Assembly (NCBI GenBank): GCA_018400395.1
Contig: JAGYMN010000044.1
Location: 1-9,414, forward strand
Source of the DNA: Actinomycetota bacterium
GTDB lineage: Bacteria; Actinomycetota; Humimicrobiia; Humimicrobiales; Humimicrobiaceae
Direction: 5' to 3'
Length of the DNA stretch: 9,414 nucleotides
A program made the position numbers and the translations under genes. The notes below the pieces were generated by a model. It was not told where the DNA came from and did no database searches. It saw nothing but the letters and a program-made list of their open reading frames with translations. Below, in pieces: positions 1-7,197 of this stretch. Position 1 is the stretch's first letter. Every line of letters starts with the position of its first letter.

Positions 1-150
1 CCTGATGAGATAATTAATACAGACCTGTACTTTATTGAAAGGGTGGGTCTCAGTCAGAACCTTTCCCCTACCAGGTCAAACGGCCTGCTTTCAATGGTTA
101 AGCAGATGAAACTGTATGCAATTGCCCTTAAGTCAAAACAGAAAAAATAG
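1..150 (+). CDS. C-terminal end of an unrecognised protein (5' truncated)
   Basis: An open frame enters from the left edge at base 1 and ends at TAG 148-150, giving 49 residues that begin PDEIINTDLYF and end in a lysine-rich tail (KSKQKK). The composition looks like genuine protein, and the next gene starts only 6 bases after the stop, which suggests cotranscription with sufT. The remaining piece contains no motif I can assign to a family. A transferase or a biosynthetic enzyme are guesses without support. The true start lies outside the window. Moderately sure it is coding; function unknown. Confidence 0.6.
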   Translation, partial: PDEIINTDLYFIERVGLSQNLSPTRSNGLLSMVKQMKLYAIALKSKQKK

Positions 151-156
151 CTAAGC

Positions 157-477
157 ATGGAAAATAATGAATACATGGAAACAGAATCAAGGATCATATC
201 CGTGCTGAAATCAGTTTATGATCCTGAGATACCCGTTAATATCTATGATCTTGGCCTTATATACGAGATAAGCATGGATGAGGATAAGGTGGCTAATATA
301 ACCATGACACTTACTGCCCCCAACTGCCCCATGGCAGACATGATAGTGGAGGAAGTTAAGTATAAGGTGGCCGGCACCAAAGGGGTGAAAGACTGTAATC
401 TCGAGCTTACCTTTGATCCGCCCTGGGACCGGGATATGATGACCGACGAGGCTAAGCTGGAACTGGGATTTCTCTAG
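157..477 (+). CDS. sufT: SufT/MIP18-family (DUF59) iron-sulfur cluster assembly protein
   Basis: A 106-residue cytosolic protein of the MIP18/DUF59 family, whose members assist maturation or transfer of Fe-S clusters to client proteins. The family core is clear: DPEIPVNIYDLGLIY at about residues 22-36, then TAPNCPMAD with the conserved Cys57, then FDPPWDRDMM near 86-95. The tail DEAKLELGFL is typical of the stand-alone SufT type rather than the ATP-binding ApbC/Mrp fusion. Length is normal for a single-domain member. The ATG at 157 is the first in frame; a second ATG at 175 (Met7) is possible because the first residues are not conserved. No Shine-Dalgarno is visible, as usual for Bacteroidota. 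The gene lies 6 bases after the preceding stop and 4 bases before queG, so it sits inside an operon. No other suf genes are in view, so its exact role in cluster loading is inferred from the family. Confidence 0.93.
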   Translation: MENNEYMETESRIISVLKSVYDPEIPVNIYDLGLIYEISMDEDKVANITMTLTAPNCPMADMIVEEVKYKVAGTKGVKDCNLELTFDPPWDRDMMTDEAKLELGFL

Positions 478-481
478 TGAT

Positions 482-1378
482 ATGCATAATGTAATTAAGA
501 AAAAGGCAAAGGATCTTGGCTTTGATCTATGTGGTATAGCCCCGGTACACTCGCTTGATGATCATGGTAAGAGGTTAAAGGAATGGATTGAGCATGGTCA
601 TCATGGAGAGATGGCATATATGAACCGCAATGTCGAAAAAAGGATTGATCCCCGCTTGCTGGTTGATAATGCATGCTCTGTTATCGTTACCGGGATGAAT
701 TATTACAGCAGTTATGAGCCGGAAAAGAATCAGCCTGTTTTTTCCAGGTATGCCCTGGGTCGGGATTATCATAAGGTTCTCAAAGACCGCCTGCATGAAT
801 TACTGGCTTATATTAAGGAGAGCCGCCCTGATACAAAAGGAAGGGTTTTCGTTGATACGGCACCGGTACTGGAGAGAGCCTGGGCTGTTGAGGCAGGACT
901 GGGATGGATCGGCAAAAACAGTATGATGATAAACAAAACTTTGGGTTCATATTTTTTCCTCGGGCTGATAATAACTGATGCAGAACTGGATTATAAAAGT
1001 GTTGAAAATAAGGATTATTGCGGAAGCTGTCGTAAGTGTATTGATGCCTGCCCCATGTCTGCAATTAATGAAGACAGGACCATTAATTCAAATAAATGCA
1101 TTTCCTACCTTAGCATAGAATATAAGGGAGATATGCCGCCTGGTTATGAGGAGAAAGCCGGCAGGAGAGTTTTTGGCTGTGATATATGCCAGGAGGTGTG
1201 CCCGTGGAACAGGAAAGCACCCGAAACAAAGATAAAGGAATTTGAGCCCCTGCCGGAGATAAAGAGCTATACAAGCGAACAGTGGAAAAGCATCAGCAGT
1301 AATGAGTTTTATTCAGTTTTTAAGAACAGTGCGGTATTGAGAACAGGCTATAATCGATTTATGAAAATGTTGTTATAA
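482..1378 (+). CDS. queG: Epoxyqueuosine reductase QueG
   Basis: QueG carries out the last step of queuosine synthesis, the cobalamin-dependent reduction of epoxyqueuosine to queuosine in the anticodon loop of tRNAs with GUN anticodons, in the cytosol. Visible hallmarks are the N-terminal DUF1730 region, a VDTAPVLERA segment (residues 124-133) whose Asp125 aligns with the family's proposed proton donor, GWIGKN (141-146), and two ferredoxin-like [4Fe-4S] motifs. The first is C180-x2-C183-x2-C186-x3-C190; the second is C233-x2-C236-x3-C240, with an additional C206 between them. At 298 residues it is the short form, lacking the C-terminal HEAT-like extension of E. coli QueG; the end FKNSAVLRTGYNRF resembles the usual C-terminal segment of the core. 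The ATG at 482 follows a tandem stop (TAG TGA, 475-480), so translation is probably coupled to sufT. The pairing with a Fe-S maturation gene suits an enzyme with two clusters. Very confident. Confidence 0.96.
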   Translation: MHNVIKKKAKDLGFDLCGIAPVHSLDDHGKRLKEWIEHGHHGEMAYMNRNVEKRIDPRLLVDNACSVIVTGMNYYSSYEPEKNQPVFSRYALGRDYHKVLKDRLHELLAYIKESRPDTKGRVFVDTAPVLERAWAVEAGLGWIGKNSMMINKTLGSYFFLGLIITDAELDYKSVENKDYCGSCRKCIDACPMSAINEDRTINSNKCISYLSIEYKGDMPPGYEEKAGRRVFGCDICQEVCPWNRKAPETKIKEFEPLPEIKSYTSEQWKSISSNEFYSVFKNSAVLRTGYNRFMKMLL

Positions 1379-1408
1379 ACTGCTAATTGTTTGATAAAAT
1401 CCGGAAAT

Positions 1409-2410
1409 ATGCAGATAGAACTTACTGTAAATAAATCCCGAAACTGGCTTCAAGATATTGCTGATCAAATTGGCGAGAAACTGGATAATAATGTATTAAA
1501 TTTTCCTGCAAAAATTGCTAAGGGGTTCTGGAAGCAATATAATTTTTCTAATGGGCTTTCACTAAGTTTTTTTAAACTTTTGGCACATAAACCTATAGCT
1601 CTTTCCAGGGAAAGAAGTGAAGAGCTTATGTTTTTACCAATAATGTTTTTTATTAATAAAAATGAGGTAGAACAAAATATTGATGATAAATTAATGAAAG
1701 TTGGCTTGCGGTCCTCAAAAGGTGTGTTTTGGCCATCATCGCATATAAATTGCAAATGGGATCTGCCTGTCAACGAATGGATATCAAACATCACTATTAC
1801 ATTTAATAAACAGTGGGTCTTAGATAATTGTAAACCTATCGGGGAAAATTATGTCCACAAACTATTATCCTCAAATAAACCGTTTTATTTATTCGAAGAA
1901 ATTACCTTACAAATGCATTATCTTATTAGTGAGATAACTGATATTATTGAAAAGAAACAACATTACTGTATGTCAAATTTATTCCTTGAATGTAAAGTAA
2001 CTGAACTTTTAGCAGTATATTTTGAGAAACTGATAGAACGGCCTCTGTTTGGCACTATTTCACATTTAAACTCAACTGATGTAAATAAACTGTTTCAGGT
2101 TAAGGATTATATCCTGGATAATTTATCTGAAACACCGAAACTGGAGTATCTGGCACATATGACAGGCTTCAGCGCAAGTAAACTACATAGATTGTTTAAG
2201 CAGGTATTTGGTAAAAGTGTCTGTACTTATGCGCTTCATGAGAAACTGTTTGTAGCCAGGAAGATGTTGGAAAGCCGGCAATATAATGTTTCAGAGGTTG
2301 GCTATGAAATGGGTTATTCAAACTTAAGTCATTTTTCAGAGGCTTTTCGTAAACGGTTTGGAATGAACCCTAAGAGCTTTCTTCAGAACAGACCCCAAAA
2401 TCATGGTTGA
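1409..2410 (+). CDS. AraC-family transcriptional regulator (PchR-like layout)
   Basis: A 333-residue DNA-binding regulator. The C-terminal ~100 residues (about 229-329) form an AraC double helix-turn-helix: LEYLAHMTGFSASKLHRLFK is the first and VSEVGYEMGYSNLSHFSEAF the second, followed by RFGMNPKSF, the usual end of the domain. The N-terminal ~220 residues are an unassigned sensing region. A helix reading LFLECKVTELLAVYF just before the DNA-binding domain resembles the linker helix of PchR/siderophore-type AraC regulators, but no ligand can be deduced. I chose ATG 1409; the same frame is open from TTG 1391, which would add six residues. Neither start has a ribosome site. It begins 30 bases after queG with no terminator visible, yet it is markedly more AT-rich than queG. 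Its targets are unknown; the secreted-protein genes downstream are candidates by position only. Confidence 0.9.
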   Translation: MQIELTVNKSRNWLQDIADQIGEKLDNNVLNFPAKIAKGFWKQYNFSNGLSLSFFKLLAHKPIALSRERSEELMFLPIMFFINKNEVEQNIDDKLMKVGLRSSKGVFWPSSHINCKWDLPVNEWISNITITFNKQWVLDNCKPIGENYVHKLLSSNKPFYLFEEITLQMHYLISEITDIIEKKQHYCMSNLFLECKVTELLAVYFEKLIERPLFGTISHLNSTDVNKLFQVKDYILDNLSETPKLEYLAHMTGFSASKLHRLFKQVFGKSVCTYALHEKLFVARKMLESRQYNVSEVGYEMGYSNLSHFSEAFRKRFGMNPKSFLQNRPQNHG

Positions 2411-2657
2411 ATATTTTTCCGGACACTGAATAAGCGGCAGACTTTTAAATGTGCCGTCAAAAATGTGTGAGCTTGAAGTATTTAATATTTAAATATTTAT
2501 TTGATATTTAAGATCATCACTTGATTTACAAGAACTGTGATAGATGCCTGTTAATTAAACATATAACATTTTAGGGTTATTTTTTTCATTTTTGAGGTTA
2601 TTTAATTTATACGCAAGAGGGTAAATTTGTTGCATTTATGATTTAATATTAAAACTC
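2411..2657. other. AT-rich intergenic region between the AraC regulator and a small secreted protein gene
   Basis: This is 247 bases of very AT-rich sequence without a convincing gene. Near the start, CGGCA (2435-2439) and TGCCG (2452-2456) could form a 5-bp stem with a 12-base loop, but no T-run follows, so it is a poor terminator candidate. A perfect 14-bp palindrome AATATTTAAATATT lies at 2484-2497; in such AT-rich sequence it could be chance, or a protein-binding site. A -7-like promoter element follows at 2622-2629. I see no RNA gene here. Confidence 0.5.
2622..2629 (+). promoter_or_regulatory. Candidate Bacteroidota -7 promoter element (TAnnTTTG)
   Basis: TAAATTTG matches the Bacteroidota -7 consensus TAnnTTTG exactly and ends 28 bases before the ATG at 2658. 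That would give a leader of roughly 20 bases. No clear TTTG -33 element sits 19-21 bases upstream, which weakens the call. A 6-base-specific match is expected a few times by chance across a window this size on both strands. Confidence 0.4.
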
Positions 2658-3107
2658 ATGGCAATAATAAATTTGTTTATTAAAACATTTGTTTTGTCAC
2701 AGCTTGTTTCAGTTAATTCACAATGCCAGGCAAATGTGAATCACTTGATCGAATTTGAACGAGGACAAAAAGAAAGTGGATATGAATACTTTGTTTATTC
2801 CTGTACCGATACCTTGTTCTATATTCCAGTTACAGAGTCATTGGATATTGACTTTGATCCTTCACAAATTTTTGAACACACTGATTCAGGTACGGTTTAT
2901 ACCGGTAAATTTCATATAACAGGATCATGGGGTGTACTGGATGTTGATGGGAAACTATTTCTGGAAGAAAACTGGGAGTACCTGGTACTGGAAAAACCAC
3001 AAAAATTTACTGATTCTGTAGTTGAAGGCCCAAACTGGAAATTAGAGCTTTCCAGACACTGGTATATTGATACCAGGATTAAACCGATGTATCTGAAAAA
3101 GAAATAA
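2658..3107 (+). CDS. Small putative secreted protein of unknown function
   Basis: A 149-residue protein I do not recognise. The N-terminus (MAIINLFIKTFVLSQ, then SVNSQCQA at 18-25) looks like a signal peptide with cleavage near Ala25. It lacks a canonical lipobox, so the product is probably periplasmic or secreted. The mature part is rich in aromatic and alternating hydrophobic residues (for example YEYFVYSCTDTLFYIP at 42-57 and GKFHITGSWGVLDVDGKLFL at 83-102), suggesting a small beta-rich fold. It holds one cysteine, C49, besides C23 in the signal region. It ends in a basic KPMYLKKK. The ATG at 2658 is preceded by a -7-like element. The next gene, an exported metallopeptidase-like lipoprotein, lies 156 bases downstream on the same strand. 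A substrate, inhibitor or partner role toward those peptidases is only a guess from position. Confidence 0.7.
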   Translation: MAIINLFIKTFVLSQLVSVNSQCQANVNHLIEFERGQKESGYEYFVYSCTDTLFYIPVTESLDIDFDPSQIFEHTDSGTVYTGKFHITGSWGVLDVDGKLFLEENWEYLVLEKPQKFTDSVVEGPNWKLELSRHWYIDTRIKPMYLKKK

Positions 3108-3191
3108 TTGTGCTTAAATTGGATTTGAGATGCGAGGCTGTGTTTTTATAGTGAAAAATCAAAAATTGAAATGATTAATTATTTTTAGGGG

Positions 3192-3210
3192 AGAGCGAAG
3201 CGCTTGCTCT
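3192..3210 (+). other. Small GC-rich hairpin in the spacer before the metallopeptidase lipoprotein
   Basis: AGAGCGA (3192-3198) pairs with TTGCTCT (3204-3210, one G-U pair) around a 5-base loop, in an otherwise AT-rich spacer (3108-3263). A T-rich stretch (TTGTTATTTTCTTTATTT, 3221-3238) follows, but 10 bases after the stem rather than directly. It could be a weak terminator for the small secreted-protein gene or a leader structure of the next gene. The sequence cannot decide. Confidence 0.3.
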
Positions 3211-3263
3211 GCGAAGAAGATTGTTATTTTCTTTATTTAGGATAAGTCATAACTTTTAGCCTT

Positions 3264-4346
3264 ATGAAAAAAATATTGTTGTTTTTGATAATGATCCTAA
3301 TACTTCTTCCTGCATGTAATCAGGATAAGTTACAAATAGGTGTGGATCCCAGAATTGAGCTACTTTCCGTAATGCTTGCGGTGAGTGATTATGACAGTAT
3401 AATGGTATCAAAAGGAAGTTTTCATCTGATTAGCCAGCTTGATTTTGATTATAAAGATGAATTTCTGGAGGCTTTTGAATCTATGCAAAACGATCCTGCA
3501 ATAGATGTTTTTATGGATATGGCATTTAAATATGGGTTTTATTACAGTCTTCCTGTTTATGCTTGTTTGCTTGCATCAGATTATCCGGAGATGCATATTA
3601 ATATGCCGGTAAGCACTTTCGTTCTGAATCGTAGCGGAGGCATTGAAAATTTAAATTCATTCCTGGAGGCTTTATCTGAGTTCGGTAAAAGATCGGGGTT
3701 TGATAGTTTTTGGAAAAATCATAAAGAGTATTATAAAAGGATTACTGCAAATGTAAAAAAACACTCTCTGGATAAAATGGTGGTTCAGATAGAAGACTAT
3801 TACAGAGAGGGTAAGGGTAGTTATAATATTATTCTTGTTTCAATGTTTCATGGCGGGGGCTATGGTCCTGTAATCCGGGATTCCATGGGGATTGATCATA
3901 TTTATAGCATTATTGGACCCAAGAGAGTTGTGGATGGTTTGCCCCAGTTTGGTAATCTTGATGAATTCAGGTATACAATTTGGCACGAATTCAGTCATTC
4001 TTTTATAAATCCTGTAGTTGATGATAATTTTCAGGAGCTGGAGCCTTATGCCTGCTTATACGAGCCCTTAAAGAATAAACTTCAGGTTCAAGGTATAGCT
4101 GATTGGAAAGATTGCCTGACCGAGCATCTTGTAAGAGCCGTTACGGTCAGGCTTACTTATATTTATTCAGGACAGGAGGCAGGAGATAAGGCCATGAATC
4201 GGGAGGTAGAGATGGGCTTCGCTTATGTCCCCAATATTTGTGATGTTCTTAAGTTTTATGAATCGGAGCCGGAGCAATTTCCCTCTTTTAGTAAATTATT
4301 TCCACATCTCCTTAAGTTGCTTGAAGATCTGGAATCTGAATTATAA
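3264..4346 (+). CDS. Putative zinc metallopeptidase lipoprotein, DUF4932-like
   Basis: A 360-residue exported lipoprotein. The start MKKILLFLIMILILLPAC is a clear type II signal peptide with lipobox LPAC and lipidated Cys18, so the protein is anchored in a membrane facing the periplasm or outside. The catalytic motif HEFSH (H241, E242, H245), in the context YTIWHEFSHSFINP, is a zincin-type HExxH. Glu287 in the segment EHLVRAVTVR is a good candidate for the third zinc ligand, which would make it a gluzincin. The opening segment after the signal (VDPRIELLSVMLAVS) and the HEFxHSFxNP pattern match what I know of the DUF4932 family, found in Bacteroidota and poorly characterised. Activity and substrate are unknown. 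It precedes a second exported HExxH protein by 96 bases on the same strand. Confident of export and of the zincin motif; the family name is from memory. Confidence 0.88.
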   Translation: MKKILLFLIMILILLPACNQDKLQIGVDPRIELLSVMLAVSDYDSIMVSKGSFHLISQLDFDYKDEFLEAFESMQNDPAIDVFMDMAFKYGFYYSLPVYACLLASDYPEMHINMPVSTFVLNRSGGIENLNSFLEALSEFGKRSGFDSFWKNHKEYYKRITANVKKHSLDKMVVQIEDYYREGKGSYNIILVSMFHGGGYGPVIRDSMGIDHIYSIIGPKRVVDGLPQFGNLDEFRYTIWHEFSHSFINPVVDDNFQELEPYACLYEPLKNKLQVQGIADWKDCLTEHLVRAVTVRLTYIYSGQEAGDKAMNREVEMGFAYVPNICDVLKFYESEPEQFPSFSKLFPHLLKLLEDLESEL

Positions 4347-4389
4347 TTTACTGGAAGGGGCAGTGAAACGGAAAGGAGAATATATTATT

Positions 4390-4409
4390 TATTACCGGAT
4401 TCCGTAATA
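4390..4409 (+). promoter_or_regulatory. 20-bp dyad (TATTAC-N8-GTAATA) upstream of the second metallopeptidase
   Basis: TATTAC (4390-4395) and GTAATA (4404-4409) are perfect inverted copies separated by CGGATTCC. They lie in the 96-base gap between the two metallopeptidase genes, about 34 bases before the ATG at 4443. The size suits a dimeric repressor operator, or an RNA stem with an 8-base loop. A near -7 element (TATCTTCG, 4415-4422, one mismatch to TAnnTTTG) lies just downstream, so a protein bound here could overlap a promoter. AT-rich sequence makes such dyads fairly common by chance. Confidence 0.3.
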
Positions 4410-4442
4410 TTCAATATCTTCGTATGAACAATAGATAAAGAA

Positions 4443-5798
4443 ATGAGATTATTCGTACTGGCCCTTATAGTAATAGTAATGTCTTATGGTGTCGATGCAC
4501 AGGTAAAACTCCTGCCTGTTGACAGCCTTTATATGAATTCACTTGAAGATTTTTACAGGATAGCTGAAAACAATATGGATGATATCTGGCCGGGGATGAA
4601 ACCGTCGCCTGTATGTCTTTACAGGGTCAACGGTCCGGCTTTTTTATTTAACCATCCGGATCCGCCCCCTTCATTTACAAAAATTAAGGGAAAGCTATAT
4701 GTTGGCTCACAGCATGAGGCGGGTCTTTTCGGGTCTACTCAGGTTGATATAAACGGAACACCTACTGCTATAGTTGATTACGGACGGGAGCCTCACCTCG
4801 ATACAATGGAAGTGCTGGCTGTACTGTTCCATGAGATGCATCATGCTTACCAGCAGAAGCATGTCAAAGAGCTTGACTATGAAAATATGACTCTTTTAAT
4901 TACTTATCCGGAAAATACGGATAATGACGCTATTAAAAATTACGAACAATTGCTGTTGTTTAAAATGTGTTTTGCTCCTGACAGGAATAGTTTTAAAGGT
5001 TATCTTGACCAGTTTTTCAGCTGCCGGGAAAGAAGAGCTGCCATAATCGGCGATTATATGGATTATGAGAAAGATGTTGAGAGTGTCGAAGGACCTGCAT
5101 TTTATTCCGAATATTTGTTTTATGACAATTTTTCAGAATGTGATGAACTGCTAAAAGACAACTATATACAGAATCATTTTTTCGGAATTCTTAACACATC
5201 TTATTATGGCAGGGTGGGTTTAAGAACCAGGCACCTGGCATCGGGAATGGCCATGTCATATATTATTGACCGTTACTATAATAACTGGCAGGAAGAATTT
5301 TATGAGTCAGGCGAAAAGCTGTATGATTTTTTTAAATCAAAATTTGAGACCCGCAGGCTTAATGTGGATATACCTGATGCTTTTTTTACCTTAAGTAATT
5401 TTTATGTCGCGAAGGAGATAGAAAAGCATCAGTTAAATTATGAAGAATTTAATTCTCAGAATGGCATTAAAATAAGTATGGAGTTTAATACGAAACCCGG
5501 GGTGAGAGGATTTGACCCGATGAATGCTGAAGCCATCAATGACAGTATAATACTTAACAAAACATTGCTGAGGCTGATGAACGGTGATAACAGTTTGTTT
5601 ATAACAAATACACCGGCAGTGAGTATTATCGGGGATGAAGTATGGACCATCAAAAGGCTTATTTTCTTTGTTGACGAGAGATCTGATATAGAATATGACG
5701 GTAATAAACTGGTCATTTCCCTTGATGGAATAAATGTGGCGTGGAATGCAGATCTGCAATACGAGAATGCTGATTCTGTTCTTTTAAGATGTTATTAA
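4443..5798 (+). CDS. Exported putative HExxH metallopeptidase of unassigned family
   Basis: A 451-residue protein with a standard signal peptide (MRLFVLALIVIVMSYGVDAQ, cleavage near Ala19-Gln20) and no lipobox, so it is periplasmic or secreted. The motif HEMHH (H130, E131, H134), in LAVLFHEMHHAYQQKH, is a zincin-type active site. About 80 residues on, VEGPAFYSEY contains Glu216, the likely third zinc ligand on a helix as in gluzincins such as those with an EGxAxY motif; Glu213 is an alternative. A helical stretch follows (about 220-335), then a segment that looks beta-rich (about 340-451) and may be a separate C-terminal domain. I cannot name the family. It differs from the upstream lipoprotein in motif context, size and export signal, so it is not an obvious duplicate. 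The ATG at 4443 gives a well-formed signal peptide. It converges with the MATE gene 43 bases downstream. Confidence 0.85.
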   Translation: MRLFVLALIVIVMSYGVDAQVKLLPVDSLYMNSLEDFYRIAENNMDDIWPGMKPSPVCLYRVNGPAFLFNHPDPPPSFTKIKGKLYVGSQHEAGLFGSTQVDINGTPTAIVDYGREPHLDTMEVLAVLFHEMHHAYQQKHVKELDYENMTLLITYPENTDNDAIKNYEQLLLFKMCFAPDRNSFKGYLDQFFSCRERRAAIIGDYMDYEKDVESVEGPAFYSEYLFYDNFSECDELLKDNYIQNHFFGILNTSYYGRVGLRTRHLASGMAMSYIIDRYYNNWQEEFYESGEKLYDFFKSKFETRRLNVDIPDAFFTLSNFYVAKEIEKHQLNYEEFNSQNGIKISMEFNTKPGVRGFDPMNAEAINDSIILNKTLLRLMNGDNSLFITNTPAVSIIGDEVWTIKRLIFFVDERSDIEYDGNKLVISLDGINVAWNADLQYENADSVLLRCY

Positions 5799-5841
5799 AA
5801 GATCATCTTGTACTGGTAAGCTTTTTTATATCATTCTTTAG

Positions 5842-7197
5842 CTAAGCCTGGTTCTCCCTTATTCTCCTTATTGTCCTGAACAAAAAGGCAAAAGCCAGTG
5901 TGCCGACTGCCAGGTTAGCAGTGAATCCTGCCCAGAAGACACCGTCTATACCAAATATCCTTGATCCGGCCCATGCCAGAGGCACATACAGTACAAGCAT
6001 CCTTATAATGGAAAATATTGCTGCCGGATAGGGTCTGTTTATACCGTTAAAGCCTGCTGTGCTAAGCATTACCAGTCCCTGGAACCCATAACTGGCCCCT
6101 ACAATATAGAAGTATTTTTGGGCTATGGCTACAGCCTTCAGATCATCCGTGAAGACAGATGCTATATCCCGGGCAAAAAACAAGAAAATGATAAATACTA
6201 TTACACCCCATATCATTGAAAAGGCAAGGGCATAGTTCAGGGATTTGAATATCCGTGAAAACATATATTTGCTTATATTCTGTCCTATAAAGATGATCAT
6301 TACCGAACCCAGTGAGGCAATAACCATAAGGGCAAACATCTCGACCCTGGAAGCAACACCGAAAGCGGCTACGGCCTCTTCACCGAAAGAAGCAATTATC
6401 CTGGTTATTACGCCGATCGAGATTGGCGTGATAAGCATTCCAAGGGCTGCAGGACCTGCTATATATATTACTTTTTTCCAGGTTACAAGGATATCCCTGA
6501 TCCTCCCGAAATTCAGAGTAAGAAGCTTCTCCCTGCGGATCAGGACTATCAGGATAAAGACCAGTCCTGCACTCCTGGCTATAACGGTGGCAAGGGCAGC
6601 CCCTTTAATCCCCATTTCAGGGAAGGGGCCGTAACCGAAAATAAGGAGTGGGTCAAGAATAATATTCACTATGGCTGAAACTACCATCAGCATACCAGGC
6701 AGGAAGGTATCACCTGTGGCTCTTACAATATTATTACCTATTGTTGGTATAACAACGAAAGCCACTCCATAATACCATATGCTCATATAATCATAAATAT
6801 ATCCCATTATCTCTTCCCGGGCACCCAGGGCATGAAAAAGCGGCCTTATGGTTAACAGGCCGGCCAGAACAAAGAGAAGCACCACAATGAAGCCCAGCAA
6901 TAAGGCCCTGCTTGCCATTATCCTTACCTCACTGCGGTTTCTTGTGATAATGTTCCTTGATATAAGGGAACTTGTCCCTATACCAATACCACGCGATAAG
7001 CTGTTAATAAACATGATTACCGGGAAGCTGAAGCCTATGGCCGCAAGCTGCTTTACTCCCAGCTTACCTATAAAATATGTATCTACAAGGTTAAAGACCA
7101 CCATTCCCATCATCCCGAACAGCATGGGCCAGGTGAGTGTGATAAGCTGTTTCCTTATGTTTCCCCCGGTAAGGTCCTTATTTATCTTTCTGGGCAT
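5842..7197 (-). CDS. MATE-family multidrug/toxin efflux transporter
   Basis: A 451-residue inner-membrane protein with about twelve hydrophobic segments arranged as two homologous halves (roughly residues 15-225 and 235-445), the normal length and layout for MATE transporters. These export organic cations, drugs or metabolites in exchange for Na+ or H+. The first helix region reads TWPMLFGMMGMVVFNLVDTYFIGKLG (about 22-47), with the P, N, D and FxG pattern typical of the family, followed by LAAIGFSFP and the second-half counterpart GPAALGMLITPIS. It resembles the NorM/DinF-like branch common in Bacteroidota, but the substrate cannot be read from sequence. The ATG at 7195-7197 gives the usual short cytosolic tail (MPRKINKDLTGGNIRKQL). 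It is read alone: convergent with the upstream metallopeptidase gene and divergent from the creatininase gene. Confidence 0.95.
   Translation of the reverse strand: MPRKINKDLTGGNIRKQLITLTWPMLFGMMGMVVFNLVDTYFIGKLGVKQLAAIGFSFPVIMFINSLSRGIGIGTSSLISRNIITRNRSEVRIMASRALLLGFIVVLLFVLAGLLTIRPLFHALGAREEIMGYIYDYMSIWYYGVAFVVIPTIGNNIVRATGDTFLPGMLMVVSAIVNIILDPLLIFGYGPFPEMGIKGAALATVIARSAGLVFILIVLIRREKLLTLNFGRIRDILVTWKKVIYIAGPAALGMLITPISIGVITRIIASFGEEAVAAFGVASRVEMFALMVIASLGSVMIIFIGQNISKYMFSRIFKSLNYALAFSMIWGVIVFIIFLFFARDIASVFTDDLKAVAIAQKYFYIVGASYGFQGLVMLSTAGFNGINRPYPAAIFSIIRMLVLYVPLAWAGSRIFGIDGVFWAGFTANLAVGTLAFAFLFRTIRRIRENQA

Noticed and set aside
2435..2456. Stem-loop CGGCA-N12-TGCCG after the AraC gene as a terminator
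   Set aside because: The stem is only five pairs, the loop is large and no T-run follows it on the plus strand.
2484..2497. Perfect palindrome AATATTTAAATATT
   Set aside because: Found in a stretch that is almost entirely A and T, where such palindromes arise easily. Mentioned in the intergenic entry but not called an operator.
4225..4407. 60-codon plus-strand frame overlapping the end of the metallopeptidase lipoprotein gene
   Set aside because: It overlaps the well-supported reading frame of the lipoprotein for two thirds of its length and has no export signal, motif or promoter of its own.
5433..5759. Minus-strand open frames inside the second metallopeptidase gene
   Set aside because: They are antisense shadows within the C-terminal part of a gene with a signal peptide and HExxH motif, and the translations show no recognisable domain.
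5799..5841. Bidirectional terminator between the convergent metallopeptidase and MATE genes
   Set aside because: A T-run is present (CTTTTTT, 5821-5827), but I could not find a stem stronger than about five A-T-rich pairs, so the expected terminator cannot be demonstrated.
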